A stretch of 64,000 bases of DNA from Amia ocellicauda (Eukaryota > Chordata > Actinopteri > Amiiformes > Amiidae): the NCBI RefSeq assembly GCF_036373705.1, contig NC_089855.1, forward strand, positions 6,052,001 through 6,116,000, given 5' to 3'. Both the position numbers and the translations under genes were made by a program. The notes below the pieces were generated by a model. That model was not told the origin of the DNA and did not search any database. It was given only the letters and a program-made list of their open reading frames with translations. Shown here one piece after another: positions 24,475 to 38,200 of the stretch. Position 1 is the stretch's first letter, and the number at the start of each line of letters is the position of its first letter.

Positions 24475-25400
24475 CAGTTTAACGCCATCGCTGTGCACAG
24501 CTGACTGATCCTGAACACAGCTCTACCATCCCGAATACATCCTGAACACAGCTCTACCATCCCGAATACATCCTGAACACAGCTCTACCATCCTGAACAC
24601 AGCTCTACCATCCTGAACACAGCTCTACCATCCCGAATACATCCTGAACACATCTCTACCATCCTGAACACAGCTCTACCATCCTGAATACATCCTGAAC
24701 ACATCTCTACCATCCTGAACACAGCTCTACCATCCTGAACACAGCTCTACCATCCCGAATACATCCTGAACACATCTCTACCATCCTGAACACAGCTCTA
24801 CCATCCTGAACACAGCTCTACCATCCCGAATACATCCTGAACACATCTCTACCATCCTGAACACAGCTCTACCATCCTGAATACATCCTGAACACATCTC
24901 TACCATCCTGAACACAGCTCTACCATCCTGAATACATCCTGAACACATCTCTACCATCCTGAACACAGCTCTACCATCCTGAATACATCCTGAACACATC
25001 TCTACCATCCTGAACACAGCTCTACCATCCTGAATACATCCTGAACACATCTCTACCATCCTGAACACAGCTCTACCATCCCGAATACATCCTGAACACA
25101 TCTCTACCATCCTGAACACAGCTCTACCATCCCGAATACATCTCTACCATCCCGAACACAGCTCTACCATCCTGAACACAGCTGACTGATCCTGAACACA
25201 TTTCTATCATCCTGAACACAGCTGACTGATCCTGAACACATTTCTATCATCCTGAACACTGCTCACTGATCCTGAACACATCTATATCATCCTGGACACA
25301 TCTCTATCACCCTGAACACATCTCAGTCATCCTGGACACATCCTGAACACAGCTCTACCATCCTGGACAAGATCAATGCACAGACTGCGGAGCTGGACAG
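24475..25400 (+). other. ofd1: Probable ofd1 non-coding exon 1
   Basis: From just after the X-box to a donor at 25400 (GCTGGACAG/gtcagg) no better donor is present, because the minisatellite has almost no GT. Spliced to the exon at 26221, the frame of the ofd1 ATG runs back through the last part of this region. It meets an in-frame TGA near 25273 with no ATG on the way. The exon is therefore non-coding and could be about 0.9 kb long. Exon start and donor are inferred. Confidence 0.45.
24497..25370 (+). repeat. Minisatellite, 20-bp and 31-bp units, in the ofd1 leader
   Basis: The array alternates a 20-bp unit (ctctaccatcctgaacacag) with 11-bp inserts (atcccgaatac or atcctgaatac), giving 31-bp composites. 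It degrades at its 3' end into 'ctgactgatcctgaacac' and 'ctggacacatctc' variants. There are about thirty 20-bp equivalents. Both strands stay partly open, so minus-strand repeat peptides are artefacts. GT dinucleotides are almost absent on the plus strand, so no splice donor interrupts it. Confidence 0.95.
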
Positions 25401-26220
25401 GTCAGGTTTGTGTCTGGTTTAAAGTCTCCATCGAAAGGCACTGTCCAGGTTGTCCCAGATACAATGCTTAGCTGAAGTTCCGTTATAATGCTTATTTGAA
25501 GACATTGCAACAATTAAAAAAGACCGATGAACTGTGATGTACGTTTAGTGTAATTGTAAAACGGTCAGATGCATCATTGAAATCTGCTCAAACATAAACG
25601 CGTAGAGACTTTGATAGTGTAAGTAAATGATCAGGACTGACCTAAGCATCGTTAATTAAAACGCATTGGCAAATTAATCCATGTCCTCGGGTCGTGATTG
25701 AGATGTGTGTGATTGCAGCTGAGTAAACCCGGCTCAGGCAGGGTTTTACACCAATCCAGCTTCAGGATGTGACATTGAACCCGAGCATTAATCATCTCTG
25801 TCCCTGGAGTCATAGTGTGTCACTAGAGATTAGATATGTCTGATCTCATGAATCTATGGCTACATTGTAACGTTACACACTAATACTACTATTATTAATC
25901 CTGCAATTGCCGTTTAAAACGAAGGGGAAATAGCACGCACATATTTCAAGAATGCCCCAGGAGAAGCAGACAATGGGAAATAACTGAATGCAGTTGAAAT
26001 CTTGTTGAAAAGCATGCCTGTCAATTCTGCAGAACTTGTTATTTATATGTATTTTAAACTTCTTCCTCTAGGGGGAAGGCTCGAATAGCTTTCTTCCACT
26101 ATAATCACGAATAAGGAAAATGTAATAAAATAAGCCTATGTACGAAGTATACTGTTGTGACATTGTTAGGAATTCTTCAATGTGTGTTGACAAATAAAAA
26201 GTGTGTTTTTCTACTTGCAG
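25401..26220 (+). other. ofd1: ofd1 intron 1
   Basis: Inferred between the donor at 25401 and the acceptor ctacttgcag ending at 26220. No element or gene was recognised inside. Confidence 0.45.
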
Positions 26221-26227
26221 GTTGAAC

Positions 26228-29200
26228 ATGGCCGCTGCTAAAGAGGAGATGATTTCACCCGATGAAATGAGAAAAAGGCTTTACCAGACTTTTAAGACTC
26301 GTGGTGTTTTGGATACTCTGAAGGCACGTTGATTTTATTTTTTAAAATACTCCTTGAGTGCCTTGAAATTAGATGTGGGGGGTGGGGGACAGATAGTATA
26401 AGGGCTTTACAATATATCATTAGCAATATACAGTACTGTGCAAAACCTTTAGACAGGTGTGAAAAAATGCTGTAAAGTAAGAATGCTTTCAAAATTAGAC
26501 ATGTTAGTAGATTATATTTATCAATTAACTAAATGCAAAGTGAGTGAACAGAAGAAACATCTACATCAAATCAGTATTTGGTGTGACCACCCTTTGCCTT
26601 CAAAACAGCATCAATTCTTCTAGGTTCACTTGCACAAAGTCAGGCATATAGTCAGGTGTATGATTAAACAATTATACCAAACAGGTGCTAATGATCATCA
26701 ATTCAATATGTAGGTTGAGACACAATCATTAACTGAAACAGAAACAGCTGTGTAGGAGGAATCAAACTGTGTGAGGAACAGCCAGACTCAGCTAACAAGG
26801 TGAGGTTGCGGAAGACAGTTTACTGTCAAAAGTCATACACCATGGCAAGACTGAGCACAGCAACAAGACACAAGGTAGTTCTACTGCATCAGCAAGGTCT
26901 CTCCCAGGCAGACATTTCAAGGCAGACAGGGGTTTCCAGATGTGCTCTCCAAGCTCTTTAGAAGAAGCACAAAGAAACGGGCAACGTTGAGGACCAAGTG
27001 GTCGGCCAAGGAAACTTACTGCAGCAGATGAAAGACACATCATGCTTACTTCCCTTCACAATCAGAAGATGTCCAGCACTGCCATCAGCTCAGAACTGTC
27101 AGAAAACAGTGGGACCCTGGTACACCCATCTACTGTCCCGAGAAGTCTGGTCAGAAGTGGCCTTCATGGAAGACTTGCGGCCAAAAAGCCATACCTCCGA
27201 TGTGGCAACAAGGAAATATTTGGCTGTAGCAGAAGGCAGTTTGTTCACTTAAGGGCTGGAGAGCGGTACATGAATGAGTGTCTGCAGGCAACAGTGAAGC
27301 ATGGTGGAGGTTCCTTGAAAGTTTGGGGCTGCATTTCTGCAAATGGAGTTGGGGATTTGGTCAGAATTAATGGTCTCCTCAGTTCTGAGAAGTACAGGCA
27401 GATACTTATCCATCATGCAGTACCATCAGGGAGGCATCTGATTGGCCCCAAATTTATTCTGCAGCATGACAACGACCCCAATCATACAGCGACAGTCATT
27501 AAGAATGATCTTCAGGGTAAAGAAGAACAAGGAGTCCTGGAAGTGATGGTGTGGCCCCCACAGAGCCCTGATCTCAACATCATCGAGTCTGTCTGGGATT
27601 ATGAAGAGAGAGAAGCAACTGAGGCTGCCTAAATCCACAGAAGAACTGTGGTTAGTTCTCCAAGATGTTTGGACCAACCTACCTGCCGAGTTCCTTCAAA
27701 AACTGTGCAAGTGAACCTAGAAGAATTGATGCTGTTTTGAAGGCAAAGGGTGGTCACACCATATATTGATTTGAAGTAGATGTTTCTTCTGTTCACTCAC
27801 TTTGCATTTAGTTAATTGATAAATATAATCTACTAACATGTCTATTTTTGAAAGCATTCTTACTTTACAGCACTTTTTCACACCTGCCTAAAACTTTTGC
27901 ACAGTACTGTAACTCCAAGTTCTCAGATTCATTTCAGTTGCTCACTTTGAAAAGTGTATTTATTTACACAGTGGTCATTTTTTATAGTCAATCATACTGA
28001 TTCTTATTTGGTTTCTGTTTATCTCTGTTAGACGCAGCTCCGTAACCAGCTCATCCATGAACTGAAGCACCCGGTGCTGAGCGCAGAGGTGGCCCCCAGG
28101 CTGGTCCAGGCGGAAGCAGATTCAGTCTTCGTTCGAGCCTCCAACAGTCTGGTAGCGGATCACCTGCGCAGAGCTGGCTATGAATACACCCTGTCCGTTT
28201 TCTACCCTGAATGTGGATTAGAAAAAGAAAAGGCATGGCTTGCTTTATTATTGATCTGCTAATTGATTTACCTGCTACATGTTTATGGAAAAGCATCTCA
28301 TCACAGTTGTAAACCATTGGCATGTTACAGCACTCTCCCTGATTGTGGCTTTAAGATGCATTCAAAGTGTCCTTCCTATACTAAAGTAGAACCAGGCCCC
28401 ATGGTGGATCCCAAGTAAATCAATACTTGAAATGTTGTGCTTTTCAAATGACTATTTAATTAATAAGTAAATCATGTTTTTAAAGCTGAAGCGTTAACCC
28501 CAGTCTTAACGGTAAATTGTTTCCTTTCATGGTTCAGTTTTTTTCTACAAGGGACCTTCTCCAGCTGATGAAGATCAGTCCTCGGTCAGCCCTCTACAAA
28601 TCAATCGTATGTCACATTTGATTTTACATAAAAAGATGATTTTTGTTGTATTTCTTTAGTAGTGATCAATTTATTATTTTCTTTACAGACTTCAAGTATG
28701 CAGACAGAGCAGACAAAGGGTATGTTGCCATTATTATTAATATTCATCTGTAAGCAGATGCCCTTACCTGGGCAGTTTTCGAAAGAAACCCGATTATGTT
28801 GAGATCTTCCTTCCCCTCCACAGTGTTGTCATTGTACAGTAGTAACAAATCATAAATCTGCGCTTCATTCATTGTGTATCCCCTTGGCAAAATATACTAA
28901 CGAACAGAAAAAATCAGGATGGCAGAAGATTGTTTATAGGTTCAAGTTAGTGTTTTATTTTAAAACACATTTCTCCTATCACATGGAATACCTTTGCTTC
29001 CATTGCACACCGGCCACAGGAGCGAAGTTATTCTCAGGTTCCCTGGCTGATCTCCGCTGCGTCTCTTACTGTCAGTGCTCAGCCAGCTGGGGCCCCATCG
29101 TCAGAGCTCAGATCCATTTACTTATTATTGAACCCTTCAACTTTGCAGGAAAAAAATCCTGGCACACAAAATATATTTATAAGTAAAGACGTATACTGGA

Positions 29201-32200
29201 ATAACACCCTCTTCTTTCTTCTTTCTTTGAGGTTTTATGATGACTTTGCTCATCCAGCTGACGGACGATTACCTGAACAAGCAGAGCTGTGATGCAGAAA
29301 CACAGACCGCCGCGACTCTGCAGTGCAGGGAATCGCTGGGTGAGACCTTCACTTCCTCGCTGCTGCAGACTCTCAGGACCGTAGTGCAGACACCAGTGTA
29401 ATATATTGATCAAGGAACGCATTTTAATTGACTACACCACTATATTCAAGATCAATCACATTTTCTTTTATACTTTTTTCTCTCGTATTTAGCCGACAAA
29501 ATGCAGATGATCGACGATCAGTTTGCAGCTCTTCATCAGCAAGGGAACAGGTTCGAGTCCTTAGAGGGGAAGTTCACGGAATACAGGAAGGAGATTGAAG
29601 CTCAAGTCCAAGCAGACATGGAGCAAAGGGTAATTAGTGAGTTTACATGTTAAGTGTTGGTGTAATAAAGTGTATTGGATGATGTGAGAGCAGTGGACTC
29701 TTAATTGGCTTTTCTTTACCCTTTCCTTAGTGTTCTGTGATCAATGACATGTATAGTCTTTTAATTAATTAATTAAGATCTGATCGTGTTGAATCTAACT
29801 GGATGTTTTGTTCTGTTCATTATATTATAAAATATGAATACCACTGAGAGAAATAAACTATTAAAATGATGATAAAACAATACAAGTACTGTTTAGCCAT
29901 AAAAACCCAAACTAAACTTGTTCCGGGAGTTAAATAAAAAGTATGGGCTTTAAAATCCCTTGTAAGTTTTAACATTTTTAAGTATGAATTTAAAACATGT
30001 TGGGCACAGCTTCGGCATTTCAAAGATATTGAGGTGGCCAAGCTGAAAATGGAGGAGAGGGAGAAATCGGAGAGAGAAATATCGGCGCTGAGGCGGGAAA
30101 TTGAGAGGACCTACCAGAGCAAATCCGAGGCGCTGATAAGCCGGGAGAAGAACGCAATTGAGCGGCTGCAGAGACAGCACGAGGTACTGCGCCCTCGAGA
30201 TGAAGGTTACAGCCCCTGCTCTGAATGTGCCATCATTTCTGTCCGCACAATGACAGACACAGGCTTTACAGTCGTTTGCAGATTTGATCAAGTTTTAAAT
30301 GATGAGCAAAATAGTTTAGAAATGAAGTGATATTTGAAATGCATATACAGGCTGATTTAATTAGTTACATCACATGCTTGTTGAGAAGAATGTTTTTGTT
30401 GTATTGTAAACACAATACACAGTATATTTTGGTCATCCCTGTTGCAGACGTGTTCATAAATGTAACAACCATCAAGAAATGGAAACTGAATTTAGTTTTT
30501 ATATATGTAACTATAGATCTCATGTTTATGAGTTTATTTTTCTCATAAGGTTAATGGGTAGCTAACATGATAGGATATATTTATCCTTTTTGTGCTTTTC
30601 CTGTTGAAAATATAGCAGACAACACCCAGATTATAAATATCTACGTGATAAACTGTGTCGAAAGTAAATCGGTACATTTTGTTTTGGTGTAATTTGGAAC
30701 TGTTATTTTTATTTCTTCCATGTTAGATCGAAGAAAAGGACAGCTACGCCCAGAGACAAGCGCTGCTGAAAGAGATTGAAATCGTGAGGAGCAGAGAGGC
30801 AGAACTGAACCAGAGAATAGAAGCGTTTGAGATGTGAGCTAATAAAGTCTAATTAAGTTCATTACTGACACAACAGGCTGTAATGATGCCCCTGTGGGTG
30901 CTTAATGAGTCGCCTGTTTGTGAGCTCGTTTGTGTAGTTTAAGGGCTGATGCTTAACCCCTGTACTATTATAAAATAGCATTACCTACCTATTGGGGTTC
31001 CTGGCAGTTTGAAAATGATATTATTTTTTAATGAGGAATAATTCTGAAAGAGTGGGCTCCTAAATTGTCCTGTTGAAGATGTCTGTCAGGATACCATGAT
31101 GCATCACATCCATTAAACCAGAAACTCGTTTAGAAATGTCCTGGGGAAATCTCTTTATTGAAGATGAACTTATGAATTGCATGGTATTAACATTTAATAC
31201 ATTCACCTTAACTACTCTGATTGGGCACTCAATACATAAATTATACATTTGTGTTTCTACTGAATGCTCTTGAAGCCATTTTCATTGGCAATTGTAACCC
31301 TAATATTGTCTTGGCAATAACAGGCAGTTTTTACTTTTTTATTATAATGCAGATTAGAGATCCCACAAGGATCCCACTTTGCAAAATCAAAAATGTGGTT
31401 GGTCGATCTTTGACACCAATTTGACCAGAAGCTGCAACATTATTACTGCCAATGTATATATATGAACTGATGTTCTGTGTTTAACACAGTGAGGACTAAT
31501 AGGCACACCTTTCCAGTGCTTTCATATCAGTGATGTGTGTCTTTGTGACTTAGGAATTGCAAATTGCATGGAGAGAAGAACAGGGTTTCGGAGGAGGCTC
31601 TGAGACGGCGTGAGCTCGCGGTGAAAACCATCGAAGACACCTATGAGCAGCGACTGAAGAACGAGCTGCTCAGGTCTGAGTTTCCTCCTGTGCATCTCGT
31701 TTCCACCTGCTGTGCTTTTAAAAATATAAATGAAGCGCTGTAGTTTGATCAAGTAAAGTTCTGGAAAACACAGATTTCTCAACAGACTTCCTGCAAACAT
31801 GGTTTTATCTGCTATTATTATTATTAAGGAGATAAATCTGGGTGAATTAAGTCATTAATGTGCAAATTGAATGTTGATGTGTATACTTCTAGAATATAGA
31901 GTATCGGGACCGATGACAAAATACCGTCAGATTAATTACTCTAAGATTTCGTCGTCACATCCCAGTTACAATTGCAGACGCATGTCCCTCTCCTGCCAGC
32001 CCCAGCAGGTGTCACTGTCGGGCAGAGGTTGGCGATTAGGCTATCCCCCATCTCATTGTTTACCATCATATCGTGCTTATTAGTTCTATGATTTATTTAT
32101 TTTAATGTAAAATGAGACCCGAGAGCAGTTGCCCAGATTGTGACAAGGACAGAGACCCTTTTGGGGAGTGTGTGGCAGAGAATTGAGAAGAGAAAACTCA

Positions 32201-35200
32201 ATTTAGACCCGTCCATTAAGAGTGGAATTAATTTGGCATCTTCAAGATTGTGAAATAAGTTTGCTCAGTTTTCAGTATGTTGGTATCTGCCTAATCCATG
32301 GTATTGGGCAGTCAAAAGTCATCTGGTTAACTGCTGTTGTCAAATTCTGCTGTGTTTATAAGTTGTCTTAGCTCTGTCATTAACTGAGACAGGCTTATTG
32401 GTTATGTGAAAAAGCTAAATTAAAGAAAGGAAGTATCCATAAATATTTATTTATATGTGTACTTGATCAAAAAAAGCCTTCTTCACTCTAAACCACGCAG
32501 CAGCCATCAAGTATATTTAGGCAGTAAATCTGGAAAATATGAGTAGCTGTCATTGATTATTACAGCGACATGCTCGGGCAGACTGCAGTCACTGAACCCC
32601 ACAAAGGCAAAGTGTCTGATGACACATGACATGAATCACAGCTCGGTTATGTAACATCCAAAGCAAGTTGTGCAAGAAATTTGCGTTTTGTACAAGCTGG
32701 CCATAAGCAAATAGTTAAAACATACAGACGGATGACAAATTTAAAGGAAAAACTCAGTGAGGTGTTGGGCACCACGAGCCCCAGAACAGCTTCAATGCTC
32801 TTGGCACAGATTCTAGAGTCTCTGGACTCTACTGGAGGGATGAACACCATTCTTCCAAAAGATATTCCCTCATTTGGGGTTTTGATGATGGTGGTGGAGA
32901 GCGCTGTCTAACAAGTCGATCCACAATCTCCCATAGGTGTTCAATTGGGTTGAGATCTGGTGACTGCGAAGGCCATAGCATATGATTCACATCATTTTCA
33001 TACTCACCACACCATTCAGTGACCCTCGTGCCCTGTGGATGGGCATTGTCATCCTGGAAGAGACCACTCCCATCAGGATAGAAATGTCACCATAGGATAA
33101 AGGTGATCACTCAGAATAACTGTGTCATGATTTGCAGTGACCCTTCCCTCTAAGGGGACAATTGGACCCAAACCACGCCAGGAAAATGCCCCCCACAGCA
33201 TAACAGAGCCTCCGGACCCCCTCACTGTAGGGGTCCAGCAGTCAGGCCTGTCCCGCTCTCTTGGTGTCCCACACATGCACTCGCCCACTTGTCCAGAACA
33301 CGAGCCAGTTGAGCGTCTGTGTGACTGAAGCTCCTGCCATTCGTGCCACAATAATGACCCCTCTGTCAAAGACACTTAGATCCTTTCCTCTTGCCATCTT
33401 GATCCAAAATCGAGGTCAGCCGGGCTTGCTCAGCATTTGTATACATGCCACAGAGCATGAGAGGATGTTAATTGCTTAATTGTATCATGCAGTACACCTG
33501 ATTGGAGACATCTGCATTCGTTATGTTCCTCCACTCATTTATTCAGGTTTTTCCTTTAATTTGTCACCCGTCTGTAACTTAAACATACACAGGAATAATA
33601 CATCCAGAGTGTACAACTACACCTGAGGAATTTATGGTTACAAGTGGGCTGTTACAACGGGGAAAAAAATACAATGTGTGATGTGCTTTTTCTTCTTAGA
33701 TACCAGCTGGAATTGAAAGAAGAATACCTTAAAAGAACAGAAAAAGTCACAGAAGATGAGAAAACGAATAAAGGTGTTTTGATTCATTTTTAAAATCTTC
33801 AGTGAGTGAAAATGCACAGCAATGTATGTCTAGGCGTTACTTTTGAAAGGATACAAATACACTGGTATTTTCCAGCCTAGATTTAAAAAATTTAAAATAA
33901 GTATATGTATGATTTTAAGCTAATTGTGGAAGTAACCTCTGTGTTGATTCTCAGCTGAAGGTATTCGATTGCGGAAGGAGCTGGCGGCGATCAATTCCAT
34001 GACGGAGGAACACAGACGGGCCTCTGCTGAGATGAAGCGCCTGCAGGTATATTGTGTTCGTCTGCTTTGTATTCTAGACCGTATAGCGTGAATTTGTATG
34101 AACTGAATGGAGAACCTGCAGTGAATAAATCATTAGTGATAAAAAATCCTGGAGGGCAAGATGATCACATGATGGGTCTGACGTGATCACACTGTTTTGG
34201 TGCCAATTATATAGCGGCTGCTTTTAGTGAAGGAAATAAAATCGCTTTGCAATTCAAAATCAATAAAAACTAAGTGGTTTTGAAATGTAGGAAGCAGCCC
34301 TTTCACTCATGGCATAGAAAACAAAACATGGCGATGGCGCCCCATATTTCTAGTTTCTCTAACCCTTTTTGTCCGAGTACATGAGTATAACAGCCTCGAT
34401 AATCTTTGAGAAAACTGTCAGATCGTTCAGATAAATTCACAGACATACACACACGTTCACAGATACACATTTATGCCTGTACGTGTTTGCTTTGTGTAGG
34501 TGGAACTGGACACGGCCCTGTCACAGATCTCTCTGCTGACGCAACAAAACAAGCTGCTCAGAGAGCGGCTGGAGGAGACGGCCGACTACCCGGCACTGAA
34601 GAGAGAGTGGCTGGAGCTCCAGGCCCAGCTCAGGCTGATGAAGAAAAACCTCGAAGAAGCTCAGGATGACAATCGTCATCTGAAAACAGGTGCCCGCCCT
34701 GCTTCTCAAACCCTTGTGGGTCACAGTGGACATCGGTAGAAACGCCCTCCGAAAAGCAGAGGAAAGACACCTCTGTCACACAAAATGAAAGCCTTTAGGA
34801 CACTTGGGTTTTAAACGGCAGGGCTTCTTCGCCAGTGTTAGTTGCCAGTGTATTCGCAGTGTGACACATCCACGCTTGTCCCTCTCAGATGTGACTCCAG
34901 CATGGGCACGCTGGGACCAGTATTGTGCACCCCCCACCCCCCAAGCAGCCCCTGCTCTCCTTCCTATAGTGTATTATGTTGTCTATTGGAAGCGGTGTGA
35001 CAGGTCAGAGCTATCCTCCCTGATGCACACTGATATAATGCCTGAGCTGTCGTGTTTAGTCACAAATTTGATACGAGTGTCTAACAGAAGGGTTGCCTGT
35101 GAGGGGTTTGAGGGATCGCAGCGTCTCTATATGGAACAGAGGCCAGCGACAAAGAGGAAAGATTCTGCTCTTGTTTGTTTCCAAGAAGGGGTATTTATTA

Positions 35201-38200
35201 AATTAGTTTGCCACAGCCAGACAGCTCGTGCCTGAGCAGCCCAATAATGAACTCGGAAGTCTGGTAGTCCCAGCCCACCCTCATATGGTTTACTTAGCTT
35301 TAAGTCTTACTCTCGGAGGCTTACCCCTCCACAGGAAGCGCGAGATTATTTTATTTAGCTGAAAAAACATTTGTTTTGCGGGACATGTATAGGTAGAATT
35401 TGAAACAGACACAGATGTGACCACTCCCCTGCAGATGTGTTAAGTGGCATAAGAACACTTTTTTAAATATTACTTTTGTAGCCAGAGAATATATTCCTTT
35501 AAGGTGTCTAGCAGTGCAGGTAGTGATTGGTCCGGTTCTGTCACACAATAACAAGATATCATCAGCATATAGGGAGACTTTATGACTCACCCATCTGGAC
35601 ACCAGAGATAGTGGAATTGGATCTGACTGCCACAGCTAGGGGCTTTATGGCAAGTGCAAAAAGAAGAGGTGACAAGGGGCAACCCTGCCTAGTTCCACGT
35701 GATAAGGGAAATGGGGGTGACATATTGGAATCCGTGAGTATTTGAGCCTTTGGTTGTGTATATGACATTTGAATCCATTGTATTAGTTTGATGGTCCTTA
35801 ACTGTGTGTAATATTAAAAAATCTAACTATCAAAGGATGACCTGTTTTAAATAAACCCTGTATGATCTGTAGAAATCAAGCTGGGTAAGAATTTCTCAAG
35901 CCTAAGAGTGAGGAGTGTTGGCAGCAGTTTTACATCCGAATTTAAAAGGGAAATTGGTCTGTAGGAACCACACAATGTTGGACCTTTTCTTGGTTTTAAC
36001 AGCAGAGTAATAACAGCGTGCTCTAAAGAGTCAGAGGCCATTGCATATTCATACATGTTCAGAAGAGGCTTAGCTAATTTAGGATAGAACGTTTTAAATG
36101 GGGAATCCATCTGGAACTGGTGATTTCCCACCTGGTAAAGCAGTCATGGCATTTTGAATCTCTACCTCTGTAATTTATTTTCCTAAAGAAGCGCTGTTTT
36201 CCTCTGACAAAGTTGGAATAGTTCGGAGATTCTCCCTGATTCTGGCCTGGTCCCCAGAAGGTGGTTTCTTGAAGTTGGTAGCCAGGAAACCGATACATGC
36301 TTTTGTACTTCATTTGTACTTCATTTGTACATAAAGACATGTATATCTGTGTGGTTTGTGTTGTATTGCACCTTGTGTCCGCTGGGTTGAGCTCCGGTTC
36401 ACTGCAGACCTGTACTGGATGAAACGGTTATTGAAGATGGATGGATGGCATTAAAAATGACTTTTGCCTCCTGAATTGGTGATCATAAAGCATTGTTTGC
36501 CTCTACAGAACTGAGCCAGCCCTCCACAGAGTACCTGACTCTGCAGGCCGAGCTGAGGAGAGTGGAGAACTGCAGGAAGCTGGACGAGGAGGAGTTTGAA
36601 AGTCACAAACAGCTACTGGAGAGGCAGTTACAGAACGAGGTCAGAGATTTGAATTACTTCCTGCGCAAAGGCATAATAAACATTGTTCTATTCAGAAAAA
36701 GTGCAGTGAGAGGTAGGGCATCTGTTGGTAATACTGTAATTCAGCCTCCTGGGGCCTCTACCATTAAAAGTCTTGAAATGTGTGGCTTGGAGGGGTACAA
36801 TTATACGACCTGACTCAAGTGTGAATGGATTCCGGGCCGCCCAGTGAAGGTGTGTTGTCTCTGTTGGCAGGTGGAGCGCTCGGCTCACCTGAAGACCCAG
36901 CTCCTGGAGTGCGAGGAGCGGACGCGGTGGCTCACCATCCACGCCGAGGACGTCAAAATGCAGCTGCGCCAGACACAGCTGGGTGGGTCTCTCTGTCCCT
37001 GTTCCCTCTGTGTCTCCTAATAAACCAGGAGGATGTTTGAGTCCCTTCGACATGCAAATGTGTGCTGGCTTTGGATCAAACTGTGTCCTTTTCAACAGAT
37101 CGTTTGAGCTGCGCTTTTAGTGATTTCCATACATTTGCATGGGATTCTATATCGTCAAATGAAAGCTTCTCTTGTAAATTTTGCTCTCAGATCACTGCTG
37201 TTCTCTTTTAGAATTATTAGAATCGCCTTCTGATTTCCTTCACTCATTCCCTCCTTTCCATCCCTCTCGCTCGGTGTGATTACCGCAGCTCTGGAGAACG
37301 AGGTTTTCCGCAACCCCAAGCCCTCTCTGGTCGACCGCTCGGTGCTGGACCTCAGTACTGACAAGATCGTGCCCCCTGACATTTATGTAGACGGGCCTTT
37401 TCTCCGGTCGGCGCACAACGGCTTTCTCTTTGACCCCGAGGGCCCTCCGAGACGCGGCAGGGCCCGCAGCGGCTCCCCGGACTCCGACGCCGAGCTGGTT
37501 GCCGAGGCCAAGGCAGGGATCAGGGAGCTGGAGAAGGAGGCTGAACTTCTGGAAGAGGCCTACAGGAACTACCGGCACCGGGCTGCCCTGATGGGTAGCA
37601 AGCCAGCAAAACCGCAGTCGCCCCAACAGCAGCCTTTCGGTCTCTGCAACCGGATCCCCTCCATCTCTCACCACCGAGTGACCTTCGCGGAGGAGACACC
37701 TCCTCTCCAGGACCTGGACTCGTTCCCTCTCAACGGAGCCGCGCTGGCGGAGCTGCAGAACCCGTACGAGGAGAGCTCCCCACGACAGCGACGCCTCTCT
37801 TCAACGCCACTCTCGAAGTCCGAGCGGCGGATCATGAAGAGGTCCACTGAAGGTTATGTGTTTTATTGTATGCATGTTGAATCACAGGAGATGGTTATTG
37901 CCACACAGAACTTCATAATAAGCATCAGTGTTATTATTATTGTACTTGTATGGACAAAAGAAACCACAAAACTCTGCAAAAGTGGGAATAGTGTGTCAGG
38001 AATAGTTTTAAAGCAAACAAACTTGCTGAATTCGATGCAATGTGCGCTTTCCTTCCAGATGAACTCCATTCCCATGATGCATCGGACTACCACTTGTCCG
38101 AGCGGCAGCTGTCCCCCATCCCTCCCCGAGAGCTCCCGTCCTCCTTCGCCTTGGCGTCTGAGCTCAGTCCCCCCGGCAGCCCTCCTTTGAGAAGCACCGC

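Larger units (their letters stand above)
34690..36508 (+). other. ofd1: ofd1 intron 13
   Basis: A 1.8 kb intron (ACAG/gtgccc to cctctacag), phase 1. Most of its second half is an antisense L1-like fragment. Confidence 0.8.

Noticed and set aside
24778-25119. Minus-strand 113-codon open frame with repeated FRMVEMCSGCIQDGRAV
   Set aside because: It is a translation of the 20/31-bp minisatellite. The periodicity follows the DNA repeat and there is no independent coding evidence.
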